Positions 52,283-60,521 of a DNA stretch of 64,000 bases are shown here, in pieces. Source of the stretch: an uncultured Cytophagales bacterium (GTDB lineage: Bacteria > Bacteroidota > Bacteroidia > Cytophagales > UBA9547); the NCBI GenBank assembly GCA_945957555.1, contig CAMFLX010000009.1, positions 23,237 to 87,236 of the forward strand, read 5' to 3'. The notes beneath the pieces are model-generated. The model saw nothing but the letters and a program-made list of their open reading frames with translations. It did no database searches and was not told the DNA's origin. How positions within the stretch are numbered: the first letter of the stretch is position 1; every line of letters begins with the position of its first letter. A program made the translations under genes and the position numbers.

Positions 52283-52463
52283 TGTGTATGAATAGTTTGG
52301 TTTGTTTTAGATATAAATATAGAAAAAAAAGTGAATATATATTGATTCAGTTCTCTTCATATTTTCTTAATATTTCATTATCAGATGTTTAAAAATATTT
52401 AAAAGAGACAGTTGTGGTATGAAAAAAATTCAATTGCCATTGCAAGCTTTTTTATAGAAAAAC

Positions 52464-52492
52464 TTATCCACAGTTTTCCACACTTATCCACA
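52464..52492 (+). promoter_or_regulatory. Paired perfect DnaA boxes
   Basis: TTATCCACA at 52464-52472 and again at 52484-52492, same strand, 20 bp apart, with the one-mismatch TTTTCCACA between them (52474-52482). Confidence 0.8.
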
Positions 52493-52561
52493 CAAGTTTG
52501 TTGTTTTGTTTTAAGTTTTTGATATTCAAATTGTTGAATCTATTTTGTAATATCCAAGAAA

Positions 52562-52570
52562 TGTGGATAA
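52562..52570 (-). promoter_or_regulatory. Third perfect DnaA box, inverted
   Basis: TGTGGATAA at 52562-52570 is the exact complement of TTATCCACA, 70 bp downstream of the pair and facing it. Confidence 0.75.
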
Positions 52571-52724
52571 ATATGGATTAAAAAAATTAATGCAAAAATT
52601 AGTATTCATTTCTAGTGGTTTCCACTCAATTTGTATTGGAAAAGTACAATTGAATACATATTAAGAAATTATTAATTCAAATCAAGTTAAATTCAAGAAT
52701 TAGTTTTCAACAGGCTTAATTTTT

Positions 52725-52757
52725 TTGACAAACAAAAGGATTATCTTAGTATTTTTG
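52725..52757 (+). promoter_or_regulatory. TTG-N22-TATTTTTG promoter of gltX
   Basis: TTG at 52725-52727 and TATTTTTG at 52750-52757; transcription would begin near 52762, 14 nt before the ATG at 52776. This excludes the in-frame TTG at 52725 as a start codon. Confidence 0.7.
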
Positions 52758-52775
52758 CAGGTCAAAATAGGAATC

Positions 52776-54326
52776 ATGGATAGAGAAGTAAGGGTACGGT
52801 TTGCGCCTAGCCCAACAGGTGCATTACATATAGGTGGTGTGCGCACAGCCTTATACAATTATTTGTTTGCGAAAAAGCATAACGGGAAAATGCTCTTGAG
52901 GATAGAGGATACAGATCAAACTCGTTTCGTATCAAGTGCCGAAGATTATATTAAAGAGGCTCTAGAGTGGGCTGGTATTAAGCTGGACGAAAGTCCTTGG
53001 GATGGGGGCGATTGTGCGCCTTATCGTCAGTCTGAGCGTAAGCCTATGTACATGCAATATGCGATGAAACTCGTTGAAGAAGGCAATGCGTATTATGCGT
53101 TTGACACTCCAGAGGAACTTGACGCCATGCGTAAAAGGTTAGAGGCTGCGAAAGTGGTTTCTCCAGCATATAACTCAATAACAAGGAATAGTATGAAGAA
53201 CAGCCTGACTCTTCCTGAGTCGGAAGTTAAGGATTTGTTAGCGGCGGGAGTATCTTATGTAATTAGGCTTAAAGTTCCACGAAAAGAAGAGATTAGACTA
53301 AATGATATGATCCGAGGGTGGGTAATGGTGCACTCTTCAGCTATTGACGATAAAGTACTAATGAAGAGTGATGGTATGCCGACTTACCATTTGGCAAACG
53401 TAGTTGATGATCATCTCATGAAAATTACCCATGTAATCAGAGGTGAAGAATGGTTGCCTTCAGCTCCGTTACATATACTTTTATATAAGTTTTTGGGATG
53501 GGAGAGTACTATGCCTGCGTTTGCTCACTTACCTCTTATTCTCAATCCTGATGGAGAAGGTAAACTGAGTAAACGTAAAGCTGCACAGTATGGATTTCCT
53601 GTTGTTCCTTTAAAGTGGATGGAAGAAAAGGACGGTCAAGTAACAGAGGTTGCAAGTTTTAAAGAGGAAGGCTATTTACCTGATGCTATGGTGAATTTTT
53701 TAGCGTTTTTGGGCTGGAATCCAGGGACAGACCAAGAGATCTATAGTATGGAAGAGCTTATTAAGGTATTTGATATAGAAAGAATAGGCAAGTCGGGGAC
53801 TAAATTTGACATAGCCAAAGCTAAATGGTATAATCAACAGTATGTCAGAAAAAAAACTGATGAAGAATTGGCGTTTTTTTTGAAAGCTGAAATGAAGAAT
53901 CAAGGGATAGAAGTGTCTGATGAATTGGCTCCAAAGATTTGTGGGCTTATGAAAGAGCGTGTAACGTTCCCTAAAGATTTTGGCAATGAAGCTATTTATT
54001 TCTTTAAAAGACCGACTCAATACGATGATCAAGTAATTTCATCTAAATGGACACAAGAGACCGCATCACTTATTCAGGAATTTGCTCAATTGCTCAAAGC
54101 TCAGACAAATGTTACTGCTGACGAAGCTAAACATTTGCTACATAATATGCTCGATGCAAAAGGTGTAAAGATTGGTAAAGTAATGCAGTCGCTTCGTGTG
54201 GCATTGACTGGGCAACCTGCGGGGCCTGACCTCATGCAGATTATTGAAATACTGGGAGCTAACGAAACTTCTAATCGATTGAGTTTGGCTGTAAATGCAC
54301 TAAAAGGTAAGGAAATTGTCGCTTAG
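52776..54326 (+). CDS. gltX: Glutamate--tRNA ligase
   Basis: 516 residues from the ATG at 52776, where MDREVRVRFAPSPTGALHIGG carries the HIGH-type motif (HIGG). The KMSKS-type motif is GKLSKRKAAQ (about residue 263). It charges tRNA-Glu with glutamate. The anticodon-binding helical domain follows to the C-terminus (TADEAKHLLHNMLDAKG near 450). It is the first gene right of the candidate origin. A 9-bp inverted repeat without a T tract overlaps its stop (54324-54354). Confidence 0.96.
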   Translation: MDREVRVRFAPSPTGALHIGGVRTALYNYLFAKKHNGKMLLRIEDTDQTRFVSSAEDYIKEALEWAGIKLDESPWDGGDCAPYRQSERKPMYMQYAMKLVEEGNAYYAFDTPEELDAMRKRLEAAKVVSPAYNSITRNSMKNSLTLPESEVKDLLAAGVSYVIRLKVPRKEEIRLNDMIRGWVMVHSSAIDDKVLMKSDGMPTYHLANVVDDHLMKITHVIRGEEWLPSAPLHILLYKFLGWESTMPAFAHLPLILNPDGEGKLSKRKAAQYGFPVVPLKWMEEKDGQVTEVASFKEEGYLPDAMVNFLAFLGWNPGTDQEIYSMEELIKVFDIERIGKSGTKFDIAKAKWYNQQYVRKKTDEELAFFLKAEMKNQGIEVSDELAPKICGLMKERVTFPKDFGNEAIYFFKRPTQYDDQVISSKWTQETASLIQEFAQLLKAQTNVTADEAKHLLHNMLDAKGVKIGKVMQSLRVALTGQPAGPDLMQIIEILGANETSNRLSLAVNALKGKEIVA

Positions 54327-54428
54327 TATATTAAACTTCTGTCAGAATATACTAGCATTGGTATGTTCAGATGATTTCAAATAAGATTTATCACATTAAA
54401 GCCCACAAGGTATATTGGGTATCATACA

Positions 54429-55124
54429 ATGAAAGTATACAAATATTTCATTTTTGCATTTATATTGGTTGTTATTGATCAAATCATTAAGATGTTAGTC
54501 CATTTTTACATGGAACCAGGTTACTATGGTCAGGTGCATGTTATTGGGGATTTTTTTACATTGTTCTATACCACGAACGATGGAATGGCTTTTGGAGCCC
54601 TTTCTGGTGTCGAGAATGATCCTAATCAAACCGATTATTTCAAAACAGTGCTTACTCTTATCAGATTAGGAGCATCAGTGGCGATATCGATGTATTTATA
54701 TAGATGCTTTAAAAAAGGAGGGAAGCCTGGTTTTTTGTGGTCTGTAGGGGCGGTGTTAGGTGGGGCTGTTGGTAATATACTTGATTGTGTATTCTATGGA
54801 GTCCTTCCTTTTGTGAACAATGCATTGGCCAATAAGCCGTTTAAGTTGTTCAATGGTCAAGTCATTGATATGTTTTATATCCATATTTGTGATTTGGAAT
54901 TACCAAGCCAATGGCCACTTGTAGGTGGGTACCAATTATCCCTTTGGCCTATTTTTAATTTTGCAGATGCATGTATCTTCTGTTCTGTGATTTGGATTAT
55001 TATTAAAAATAAATCGTATTTGAAAGAAAATTTTGAGGTTGTAACTGTGTCTGATGAGAAAGTGAGTACGGAAGAATCTGTGCCTTTGCAGGATGGGGGC
55101 TTGAATACAGAAGAGCATAACTGA
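54429..55124 (+). CDS. lspA: Lipoprotein signal peptidase (signal peptidase II)
   Basis: This 231-residue inner-membrane aspartyl protease removes lipoprotein signal peptides after lipidation. Motifs are VVIDQIIKMLV, TTNDGMAFGAL, GGAVGNILDCVFYG (first catalytic Asp) and FNFADACIFCSV (second Asp). It is longer than the ~160-residue E. coli enzyme because of the insertions usual in Bacteroidota and a polar C-terminal tail of about 35 residues. It matters here because GldK, the Wza-like protein and others are lipoproteins. Confidence 0.94.
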   Translation: MKVYKYFIFAFILVVIDQIIKMLVHFYMEPGYYGQVHVIGDFFTLFYTTNDGMAFGALSGVENDPNQTDYFKTVLTLIRLGASVAISMYLYRCFKKGGKPGFLWSVGAVLGGAVGNILDCVFYGVLPFVNNALANKPFKLFNGQVIDMFYIHICDLELPSQWPLVGGYQLSLWPIFNFADACIFCSVIWIIIKNKSYLKENFEVVTVSDEKVSTEESVPLQDGGLNTEEHN

Positions 55125-55143
55125 AAACAGTTTTATTGGGTTT

Positions 55144-55884
55144 ATGAAGGATTTGGGTTTTGTCGGTTTTGGTAATTTTGGAAAATTTTTTATTCCCCAT
55201 TTGAAGCCTCATTTCGATTCGGTTACGGTATTTGATACTAGAGATTATTATGAAGAGGAGGTAACAGCTTTGGGGCTGCATGTTGGTACTTTGGCTGAAG
55301 TACTTTCGAAAGAAGTGATCATTCTCGCGATTCCAGTTCAATACTTAGAACAGTTTCTCATAGAAAATGGTAATAAGGTTAATCCTAAAGCGCTTGTTAT
55401 GGATGTGTCTTCAGTGAAAGTAAAACCTATTGCGCTCATGGAAGCGAATCTTCCTCAAACTTGTGAAATAGTAGGTACACACCCACTCTTTGGTCCCCAG
55501 TCGGGTAAGAATGGTATTCAAGGGCTTAATTTTGTACTTTGTCCAAAAAGGCATAAGGAGGGAACTGTTAAAATGCTCATCAATTTGTTCCAAAATAGGT
55601 TGCAACTAAAAGTGCTTGAACGTACTGTTGAGGAACATGATAAACAAATGGCTTATGTACAGGGAATTACTCATTTTATTGGCCGTGCTTTGAATCGTAT
55701 GGATATCCCCGATGTGGAGCAAAAGACTCCTGCTTATCAATATTTATTAGATATAAAACGAAATTTGGGAGGAGATTCTTGGGACCTGTTCTTAACCATA
55801 GAGAATGAAAACCTGTCTGCAAAAGTAGTGCGCGATGAATTTTTAGAAGAGTTGCATCGCCTCAACGACGAACTGGAAAGTTGA
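55144..55884 (+). CDS. Prephenate dehydrogenase family protein
   Basis: This 246-residue protein has an N-terminal Rossmann motif (LGFVGFGNFGKFF) and the TyrA signature GTHPLFGPQSG (about 113-123). The catalytic His lies in GTHP. HDKQMAYVQGITHFIGRAL is the dimerisation-helix region. It should oxidise prephenate (or arogenate) to the tyrosine precursor. It is short, without a fused chorismate mutase or ACT domain. It follows lspA by 19 bp. Confidence 0.88.
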   Translation: MKDLGFVGFGNFGKFFIPHLKPHFDSVTVFDTRDYYEEEVTALGLHVGTLAEVLSKEVIILAIPVQYLEQFLIENGNKVNPKALVMDVSSVKVKPIALMEANLPQTCEIVGTHPLFGPQSGKNGIQGLNFVLCPKRHKEGTVKMLINLFQNRLQLKVLERTVEEHDKQMAYVQGITHFIGRALNRMDIPDVEQKTPAYQYLLDIKRNLGGDSWDLFLTIENENLSAKVVRDEFLEELHRLNDELES

Positions 55885-55891
55885 TTTTAAC

Positions 55892-56239
55892 TTAATTGTC
55901 GTTTTCCAAATGTAATTTGCACATGAACCGATGCAAGATTGGTGAAATGAATACTGCAATGGTGCTTAGAAAGGCAATTCCACTGAATAAAGCATACATG
56001 GACGCAAATAGCTTCCCAGAGGTAGTGTACATGGGCGTTACAGGTCCCATACCTGTGAGTATCATGGAGGCATTTAATAGCGAGTCTATCCAAGATAAAT
56101 CCGCAAAATAGTGATATCCAAGAATGCCTACACATAGCGAAATCGTAATAATTAGTGAAGAATAAAAGAAACTTTTGAATATTTTTAAATAATATTCGGT
56201 CATTTGCTCTTTTACTTCCTCAGTATTGTCTGTTTCCAT
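55892..56239 (-). CDS. Two-helix membrane protein with pore-like loop
   Basis: A 115-residue protein with membrane segments at about 26-46 and 80-101. Between them is SWIDSLLNASMILTGMGPVT, which resembles the pore helix and filter of two-helix (Ion_trans_2-type) channels. The canonical TxGYGD is replaced by TGMGPV. Similar small proteins are widespread and uncharacterised. Channel function is only a structural guess. Confidence 0.65.
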   Translation of the reverse strand: METDNTEEVKEQMTEYYLKIFKSFFYSSLIITISLCVGILGYHYFADLSWIDSLLNASMILTGMGPVTPMYTTSGKLFASMYALFSGIAFLSTIAVFISPILHRFMCKLHLENDN

Positions 56240-56334
56240 ACTCGATTGTAATGTTTTTGCGAAGTTAGTGCACCATTCTGAATCAAATTGGGAGCTCTGA
56301 AAATATTCTACAAAACGATTAATAAATAATAGTA

Positions 56335-57519
56335 TTAGAAAATAAGTCCTAGTATAAAAGCTGTAATTACAAGTAGGGCGGGTGATATTCGCTGTGTGGC
56401 CATTATTATGATTGTAGCCATAATAATGATGTAATTGAATAAATAGTTAGTTTGAATTGTAGAAAGGAATACCAACGCTGAGGAGAGAACTAACCCCGCA
56501 CTAACAGCCAAAATACCCTCCAATGATGCTTTGATCGGTCTGTAGGCCTTAAGCTGAGTCCAAAACCGTACAATAAAGAAAATTAAAAATGTACCTGGTA
56601 AAAAAATGCCTGCGGCAGCCACTAGACCTCCAAGCAGTTGCATATAAAAAGGATTATTTTTCATAGCAAATACTCCGATATAAGAGCAAAATGAAAATAC
56701 TGGGCCAGGTACGGCTTGGGAAAAAGCATAGCCAGCGAGAAACTCTTGGCCTGTCATACATGCTTTACTCTTAAGTTCCACAAATTCGGTATGTAGCATA
56801 GGAATAAGTACTTGACCTCCACCAAATACTAGTGCGCCGGATCGGTAAAAATTTTGGAATACTTTTACCAGTTTCCAGTCGGTAAGAGCACCAAGAGCTA
56901 ACGCGAAAACAAAAACTCCAACAAATAAAAAGAAGTTGGCCCATGCGATATTGAATGGTTGCTTTTCCTCGGGAGCGAATTTTTTATAGCTGAACGAGGT
57001 AATGAGTCCTCCACTTAAGATTAAAATTGGGTTAAGCCAAGGGGACCGGAAGTAAAAGCAAAAAATAGTTACTATCACCATCATTACAATTCCGATATTG
57101 CTTGATACCACTTTGTTTGCAATTGTATAAGATGAGTATGCTACTAGGCCTACCGCCACAGGAATTACGAATTCTATAAAATGGTTGCTAGAAGGAGGTA
57201 ATAGCCTGAAAAGAAAGGCTGCCACAGTCATAATACAAACGGCTGGCAAGCACCAAATGATTAGCGTTAAATAAGCTAGTCTTGCAGCTCCTAGTTTATA
57301 GCCGACTGCTACTATTGTTTGCGTTGATGTAGGACCTGGTAGCATTTGGCACAGTGCCTGAAGCTCAAAAAATTCCTCTTCGGTAAGGTACTTACGTTTA
57401 TTTATGAGTAGCGCAAGCATTGTAGCAAGGTGGGCATTGGGCCCACCTATAGCTGTAAGTGAAAGAAATAATACATCTCTTAAAAAAAGTAAGTATTTAA
57501 TCTTTTTCAATGGGGGCAT
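56335..57519 (-). CDS. chrA: Chromate transporter (ChrA family)
   Basis: The 394-residue polytopic protein contains two homologous CHR domains. The first has FLSLTAIGGPNAHLATM and QMLPGPTSTQTIVAVGY; the second has VFGGGQVLIPMLHTEFV and FSQAVPGPVFSFCSYIG. Family members are chromate/sulfate antiporters giving chromate efflux, though the physiological ion is often unproved. It is monocistronic. Confidence 0.93.
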   Translation of the reverse strand: MPPLKKIKYLLFLRDVLFLSLTAIGGPNAHLATMLALLINKRKYLTEEEFFELQALCQMLPGPTSTQTIVAVGYKLGAARLAYLTLIIWCLPAVCIMTVAAFLFRLLPPSSNHFIEFVIPVAVGLVAYSSYTIANKVVSSNIGIVMMVIVTIFCFYFRSPWLNPILILSGGLITSFSYKKFAPEEKQPFNIAWANFFLFVGVFVFALALGALTDWKLVKVFQNFYRSGALVFGGGQVLIPMLHTEFVELKSKACMTGQEFLAGYAFSQAVPGPVFSFCSYIGVFAMKNNPFYMQLLGGLVAAAGIFLPGTFLIFFIVRFWTQLKAYRPIKASLEGILAVSAGLVLSSALVFLSTIQTNYLFNYIIIMATIIIMATQRISPALLVITAFILGLIF

Positions 57520-57573
57520 CTACTTTTTTGAAAAATGTAAGTTCATATTACCTAAGGTTTAAAATTGAACACA

Positions 57574-59121
57574 TTAATGAATAAAAATTTTGAATTGTCC
57601 ATCTTCATTGTTGATGATATAAACTCCATTGTTGAGATTGGATAAATTGACCTTGGAGTCGCTTCCTTCCCTTATTTTTGTGCCTGATATATCATAAAGA
57701 AACCAGTTTTTAAATGGTTTTTCCATATTTATTTCTTTATCGATGGATGTAACCACATTGGATATAGTAACCACTACATCTCTGTAATTGGTGTTACCAT
57801 TCGGTTTTTTAAGGATGAGTCTGAATTTGTAAACACCTCCAGTATTTGGGTTTAACAATGAAGGAGTTCTTGTGTCTTGATCCGTAAGCAAAACATCCGA
57901 TCCACTTTTTTGATACCAGAAATATTCGAATTCAGAGTTATTAACCAATGCAGGGAAGTTGATGAGGGCACGTCCTGAGGCATCCTTAGATACCGTAAGG
58001 TTGGTGTCGAAAGCTATGGGTGTCACATCATTTTTTTTGTTTGAATAATTCCTGGCAAGGAAATACCTATATAGCGAATCTTGTTTAAGGGGATACTGCC
58101 AACAGTCATGAATATTGCCCTTATAAATTGTTTTTTTTAAGGGTATAATGGGTCCACAAGTATTAAGGCTATTCATTACCACATCGAGATTGTTCATATT
58201 AATTGTATTGTCTTGCGAGCTATGGAAGCCCCAGAAAGGAATCTCCTTCATAGCACAATATTCATCAGGAATTGTGAGTGAGTTCACGCCAGACATTGGG
58301 CTCATTCCTGAAAAAGTGTTTGGATACTTTGAGCTATAGGTATAAAGTCCGCCACCGCCGCCGCTACATCCTATGCCATAGATTTTTTCTGAATCAACTC
58401 TATAAGTTGACTTTGTTAATGTAACAAGTTCGTCTACAAATGAGGGAATCGTCCAAGTTTGTTTCCAACCGTTTTGTTGTGGAGAGACTACTATAAAGTC
58501 AATATTTAGTGTTCCATCTAAATAGTTCGGGAGAGCATCTGTTCGAACTTGATCAACATTGTCTCCTTTTTGTCCATCGCCGTGAAAGAAGACAATGAGT
58601 GGATATTTCTTGTTTTTATTATCGTGGTAATAGCTTTCAGGTAAATAAACCAAATAGTTTACGGTTGTTAAGCTGGTAGCACTTAATGTGGTGGATTGAA
58701 ACGTGTATGCCGGTTGTTTTCTTTTAAATGTTAGCGTTTGTTTGGCAATCGTTTCCAAAGTTCCTGTACTATTTTCATATACGGTATACATATATAGAAT
58801 CTTTGGAGTGTTAGAGGTTACGTTAGGGATATTGATCAGACTTTGAGTTAATGTGTCACCAACTGAAGATGCAACTATAGATACAGTCCCTTTTCTCTCA
58901 ATATTAGTTGTAGTGGCATTTCCTGCTAATGTTTTTAATTCTGTAGGTGTGGGGTCGGTGGTTGGAGCAACTTTATATAAAACGTAATATAATTTACTTG
59001 ATTGGTCAGCGCTTATTTTGATTTGTACACTGCTATAACCATTTGTTATTTTTAAATACTTTTGTGCAACAGTACTCTGAAGCAATAAAATTGATAATAC
59101 GAGTAAATGTAATTTTCTCAT
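57574..59121 (-). CDS. Secreted esterase/peptidase (alpha/beta hydrolase) with T9SS type A domain
   Basis: 515 residues from the ATG at 59121, which gives a proper signal peptide (RKLHLLVLSILLLQSTVAQ). A beta-sandwich region (about 20-165) precedes an alpha/beta-hydrolase of the dienelactone hydrolase/esterase D type: YPLIVFFHGDG (oxyanion strand), GIGCSGGGGGLY (nucleophile Ser), and Asp and His candidates in SSQDNTIN and GNIHDCWQY. The end (FLYDISGTKIREGSDSK, then NLNNGVYIIN) is a T9SS type A sorting domain. It probably cleaves esters of polysaccharides outside the cell. A TAACTTTG box lies at 59180-59173 on the same strand. Confidence 0.86.
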   Translation of the reverse strand: MRKLHLLVLSILLLQSTVAQKYLKITNGYSSVQIKISADQSSKLYYVLYKVAPTTDPTPTELKTLAGNATTTNIERKGTVSIVASSVGDTLTQSLINIPNVTSNTPKILYMYTVYENSTGTLETIAKQTLTFKRKQPAYTFQSTTLSATSLTTVNYLVYLPESYYHDNKNKKYPLIVFFHGDGQKGDNVDQVRTDALPNYLDGTLNIDFIVVSPQQNGWKQTWTIPSFVDELVTLTKSTYRVDSEKIYGIGCSGGGGGLYTYSSKYPNTFSGMSPMSGVNSLTIPDEYCAMKEIPFWGFHSSQDNTINMNNLDVVMNSLNTCGPIIPLKKTIYKGNIHDCWQYPLKQDSLYRYFLARNYSNKKNDVTPIAFDTNLTVSKDASGRALINFPALVNNSEFEYFWYQKSGSDVLLTDQDTRTPSLLNPNTGGVYKFRLILKKPNGNTNYRDVVVTISNVVTSIDKEINMEKPFKNWFLYDISGTKIREGSDSKVNLSNLNNGVYIINNEDGQFKIFIH

Positions 59122-59172
59122 GTGTCTATTGTTTATATGTAAAAAATGTATTCTTCTAAACGGGGTATTTGA

Positions 59173-59180
59173 CAAAGTTA
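59173..59180 (-). promoter_or_regulatory. TAACTTTG -7 box for the esterase gene
   Basis: Minus-strand TAACTTTG (59180-59173). It is 51 bp upstream of the ATG at 59121 and overlaps the farther in-frame start at 59175, arguing against the longer form. No good -33 element is seen. Confidence 0.5.
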
Positions 59181-59249
59181 GTGAAAATATCGACCAAATA
59201 TAAACGAGCTCATTACTAATTTACTAAATACAAAAGGAACAGTGTTGCC

Positions 59250-60512
59250 TCACTGTAAGCTATTTGTCTCAGATATAAATTTCCATGCTAAGTAAAGAGC
59301 TTGATTTGTGGCTAATTTGATATTGGCCTCTCTGATACTGGTACCCAATAGTCTTTTGGTAATAGTTTTGTTTCCGTTAGAGCAAGCCAACCAGATCGTT
59401 CCTACCGGTTTTTCAGTACTCCCCCCAGCAGGGCCAGCAATGCCACTTACTGCTATTCCAATGTCTGATTTCATGAACTTGGTGAGATTTTGTGCCATCT
59501 CCATCACACATTCTTCGCTCACGGCACCAAATTTTTGAAGTGTCTGTTCTTCCACACCTAATACCCTGATTTTTATTTCATTGCTGTACGCAACCACGCT
59601 GCCCTTGAAATATTGAGAACTTCCTGATACACTGACGATTTGTGCAGCGATACCACCACCCGTACAACTTTCTGCTGTCGTTATAGACAGTCCTCTTTTG
59701 AGAAGCAATTCCCCAATAGCCTCTTCAATGGTATCTACTTGTTTGCTAACGATATATTCATCTATAAGTGAGTACACATTATTGAAATGATTCGTTACCT
59801 CAAGTTCTAATTGGGTGGTGTCTGATCCTATTGCACTGAGCCGAAGCCTCACCGATCCATAAGAAGGCAGATAGGCTAGTTTGATGTGTTGTGGTAATTG
59901 CGCTTCCCATGTTGCAATTAAATCCGATAACATAGACTCGCCAATGCCCGCAGTCAGTATTGTTTTATGGTAAATTTTTTGATGAGAAAGCTTGTGTTTT
60001 AACTTTTCTGAAACCCCACCAAGTACAAGTGCTTTCATTTCGTAAGGTACACCTGGGAGGCAAACCAAAATTTTGTGATCTTTCTCGATCCACATACAGG
60101 GGGCGGTGCCGTTGAAATTTTCTATGACTTGGCATATTTCAGGGACGTAGGCCTGTTGTTTGTTGGTCTCTGAAAGTTCTCTTCCTCTTTTTTCAAAGAA
60201 TAGACGCAAACGTTCAAGTGTAGGCTCATGAATTATGAGTTTTGAATTGAAATACTCGCATATAGTATGCTTGGTAATATCATCTTTTGTGGGACCAAGT
60301 CCACCAGTGGTCACAACCAAGTCTGCCCTGCTGAATGATTCGTTGAGTAGGTTGATGATGTCGGATTTTATATCCCCAATGGATGATTTACGAATGACCT
60401 GTATGCCGAGTTTATTGAGTTCTGCAGACAGAAATTGTGTGTTTGTATCGGTGATTTGGCCGATCATGATTTCATCACCTATAGTAATGATTTCTGCGGT
60501 TTTGATTGACAT
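59250..60512 (-). CDS. cinA: CinA-like nicotinamide-nucleotide amidohydrolase
   Basis: This 420-residue two-domain protein has an N-terminal MoaB/MogA-like COG1058 domain (IITIGDEIMIGQITDTNTQF, VVTTGGLGPTKDDITK). A C-terminal PncC amidase domain follows (TTAESCTGGGIAAQIVSVSG with nucleophile Ser, then GIAGPAGGSTEKPVGTIWLA). The protein recycles NMN, and possibly damaged pyridine nucleotides, in the NAD cycle. It follows the subtilase gene by 9 bp. Confidence 0.94.
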   Translation of the reverse strand: MSIKTAEIITIGDEIMIGQITDTNTQFLSAELNKLGIQVIRKSSIGDIKSDIINLLNESFSRADLVVTTGGLGPTKDDITKHTICEYFNSKLIIHEPTLERLRLFFEKRGRELSETNKQQAYVPEICQVIENFNGTAPCMWIEKDHKILVCLPGVPYEMKALVLGGVSEKLKHKLSHQKIYHKTILTAGIGESMLSDLIATWEAQLPQHIKLAYLPSYGSVRLRLSAIGSDTTQLELEVTNHFNNVYSLIDEYIVSKQVDTIEEAIGELLLKRGLSITTAESCTGGGIAAQIVSVSGSSQYFKGSVVAYSNEIKIRVLGVEEQTLQKFGAVSEECVMEMAQNLTKFMKSDIGIAVSGIAGPAGGSTEKPVGTIWLACSNGNKTITKRLLGTSIREANIKLATNQALYLAWKFISETNSLQ

Positions 60513-60521
60513 ATTAAAAAA

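Larger units (their letters stand above)
52283..52775. other. Candidate chromosomal replication origin (oriC)
   Basis: This AT-rich gap of about 490 bp separates the divergent PKD-protein and gltX genes. It carries three perfect DnaA boxes (two on plus at 52464-52472 and 52484-52492, one inverted at 52562-52570) and a near-match TTTTCCACA (52474-52482). It also has a GTGG-TTT-CCAC-type inverted repeat (52614-52626) and long A/T-only runs on both sides that could be the unwinding element. The gltX promoter lies at its right end. dnaA is not adjacent, which is common in Bacteroidota. Confidence 0.6.
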
